Source: Desulfurivibrionaceae bacterium (lineage in GTDB: Bacteria; Desulfobacterota; Desulfobulbia; Desulfobulbales; UBA5123). From it: a stretch of DNA of 62,350 nt. The notes below the pieces were generated by a model that made no database searches, was not told the DNA's origin, and was given only the letters and a program-made list of their open reading frames with translations. The first letter of the stretch is position 1. Each line of letters starts with the position of its first letter. Below are positions 61,605 to 62,350 of this stretch, one piece after another. The stretch is taken from NCBI GenBank assembly GCA_030145325.1, contig JAQYVW010000011.1, positions 1-62,350 on the forward strand, given 5' to 3'. Both the position numbers and the translations under genes were made by a program.

Positions 61605-62350
61605 ATGATTGCGATACGTGTTGATGCCTCCAGTGTAATCGGTACAGGGCATTTTATGCGCTGCTTGACCTTGGCCGATGCACTAAAAAAAAGCGGTGCA
61701 CAGATTCGTTTTGTTAGCCGTCATATGCCTGAGTATTTGCGTGACATGCTGGATGAAAAGGGGCATGGGTTTGCGCTGCTTGCTAGCGAGCAAAATGGCG
61801 TAGTCTTGGATGAATTGGCGCATGCTCAATGGTTGGGGGTTAGTCAGGCTCAGGATGCGGCTGATTCCATTCGGGCACTGTCCGGTCAAAATTGGGATTT
61901 GCTAATTGTTGATCATTATGCTTTGGATTATCGTTGGCAGTTGATGCTTCGGAAATCAGTTAGAAAGATTCTGGTTGTCGACGATCTTGCCGATCGGCGA
62001 CATGATTGCGACCTGCTCCTTGATCAAAATTACTATACCGATATTGAGTTCCGCTATCTTGATAAGGTTCCTACTCATTGCCAGTTGTTGCTTGGTCCAC
62101 GTTATGCTTTGCTGCGGGACGAATTCCGTCAGTTGCATGAACAGGTTCAGCCGCGCAACGGTACCGTTAGTCGTGTTTTGGTGTTTTTCGGTGGTGTTGA
62201 TGCCGATAACTTTACGGGGCGTGCGATTGCGGCGCTGTCCGAGGTCGTAATTCCTGGACTCGCTGTTGATGTGGTGGTTGGCAAACAGCATCCTTGTCTT
62301 GAGCAAATTGAAATAGCATGTGAGCATCATGGTTTTATTTGTCATGTTCA
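61605..62350 (+). CDS. pseG: UDP-2,4-diacetamido-2,4,6-trideoxy-altropyranose hydrolase (3' end beyond window)
   Basis: 248 codons are present without a stop. The start reads MIAIRVDASSVIGTGHFMRCLTLA (shown as the PseG G-loop, with His in GTGHFMRC), then LIVDHYALDYRWQ, VVDDLADRRHDCDLLLDQN, GPRYALLRDEF and FFGGVDADNFT. It removes UDP to give the substrate of the NeuB-family enzyme. A TTG 18 nt upstream (61587) is an alternative start; no clear ribosome site precedes either. Confidence 0.93.
   Translation, partial: MIAIRVDASSVIGTGHFMRCLTLADALKKSGAQIRFVSRHMPEYLRDMLDEKGHGFALLASEQNGVVLDELAHAQWLGVSQAQDAADSIRALSGQNWDLLIVDHYALDYRWQLMLRKSVRKILVVDDLADRRHDCDLLLDQNYYTDIEFRYLDKVPTHCQLLLGPRYALLRDEFRQLHEQVQPRNGTVSRVLVFFGGVDADNFTGRAIAALSEVVIPGLAVDVVVGKQHPCLEQIEIACEHHGFICHV

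Overview
The window looks like chromosomal DNA of a sulfate- or sulfur-metabolising deltaproteobacterium, most likely of the Desulfobulbales type. The main evidence is a complete reductive-type dsrA-dsrB-dsrD set with a siroheme-amidating CbiA/DsrN gene, a D. africanus FdIII-like ferredoxin and a CoA-disulfide-reductase/rhodanese fusion. Base composition is moderate, and housekeeping genes (argS, secA, dnaK, trpS, gltA) are mixed with lineage-specific genes. The lineage call is inference from gene content; no 16S gene is present.

Left part (1-7.0 kb): an acidic tandem-repeat protein running off the edge; a degenerate type IA topoisomerase homologue that has lost its catalytic residues; a copy of a small inverted-repeat element; a secreted HhH + phospholipase-D-type nuclease; and the CoADR-rhodanese. 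Sulfite-reduction locus (7-15.9 kb): dsrABD behind a long inverted-repeat-rich upstream region, a perfect bidirectional terminator, a convergent TPR / zinc-HEAT / TPR operon, cbiA (dsrN), a small Cys-rich protein and the ferredoxin. Housekeeping and signalling (15.9-31.4 kb): alr, argS, a SPOR protein, an argA-like acetyltransferase, secA, argJ, a REC-REC-GGDEF diguanylate cyclase whose 3' end overlaps a convergent REC-TIR-like gene, a methyltransferase, two orphan genes, and a chemoreceptor beside a PhnD-like binding protein.

Middle (31.4-47 kb): ribF, tRNA-Leu(CAG), a rhomboid protease, hflK-hflC, thiE, gltA, a SprA-type metalloprotease, an aminotransferase, a secreted beta-carbonic-anhydrase homologue lacking all zinc ligands, grpE-dnaK and trpS. 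Three copies of one MITE-like family (4006, 31416, 36100) have matching terminal repeats and short flanking duplications.

Right part (47-62.35 kb): a surface-glycan region. cysC, manC, gmd and fcl make PAPS and GDP-mannose/GDP-fucose precursors; the tail of a four-helix-bundle gene and short repeats are lodged between gmd and fcl and supply the first ~30 codons of Fcl. After a lipoprotein gene comes an ops-type element (GGCGGTAGCGT), then an EPS-associated MarR regulator, a UDP-GlcNAc dehydrogenase and a pseudaminic acid block: pseB, pseC, a NeuB-family synthase, hisH/hisF-like ammonia suppliers, a PseA/WbpG amidotransferase, pseF and pseG (cut by the edge). This block probably makes an acetamidino form of CMP-pseudaminic acid. 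No pseH acetyltransferase is seen before the edge.
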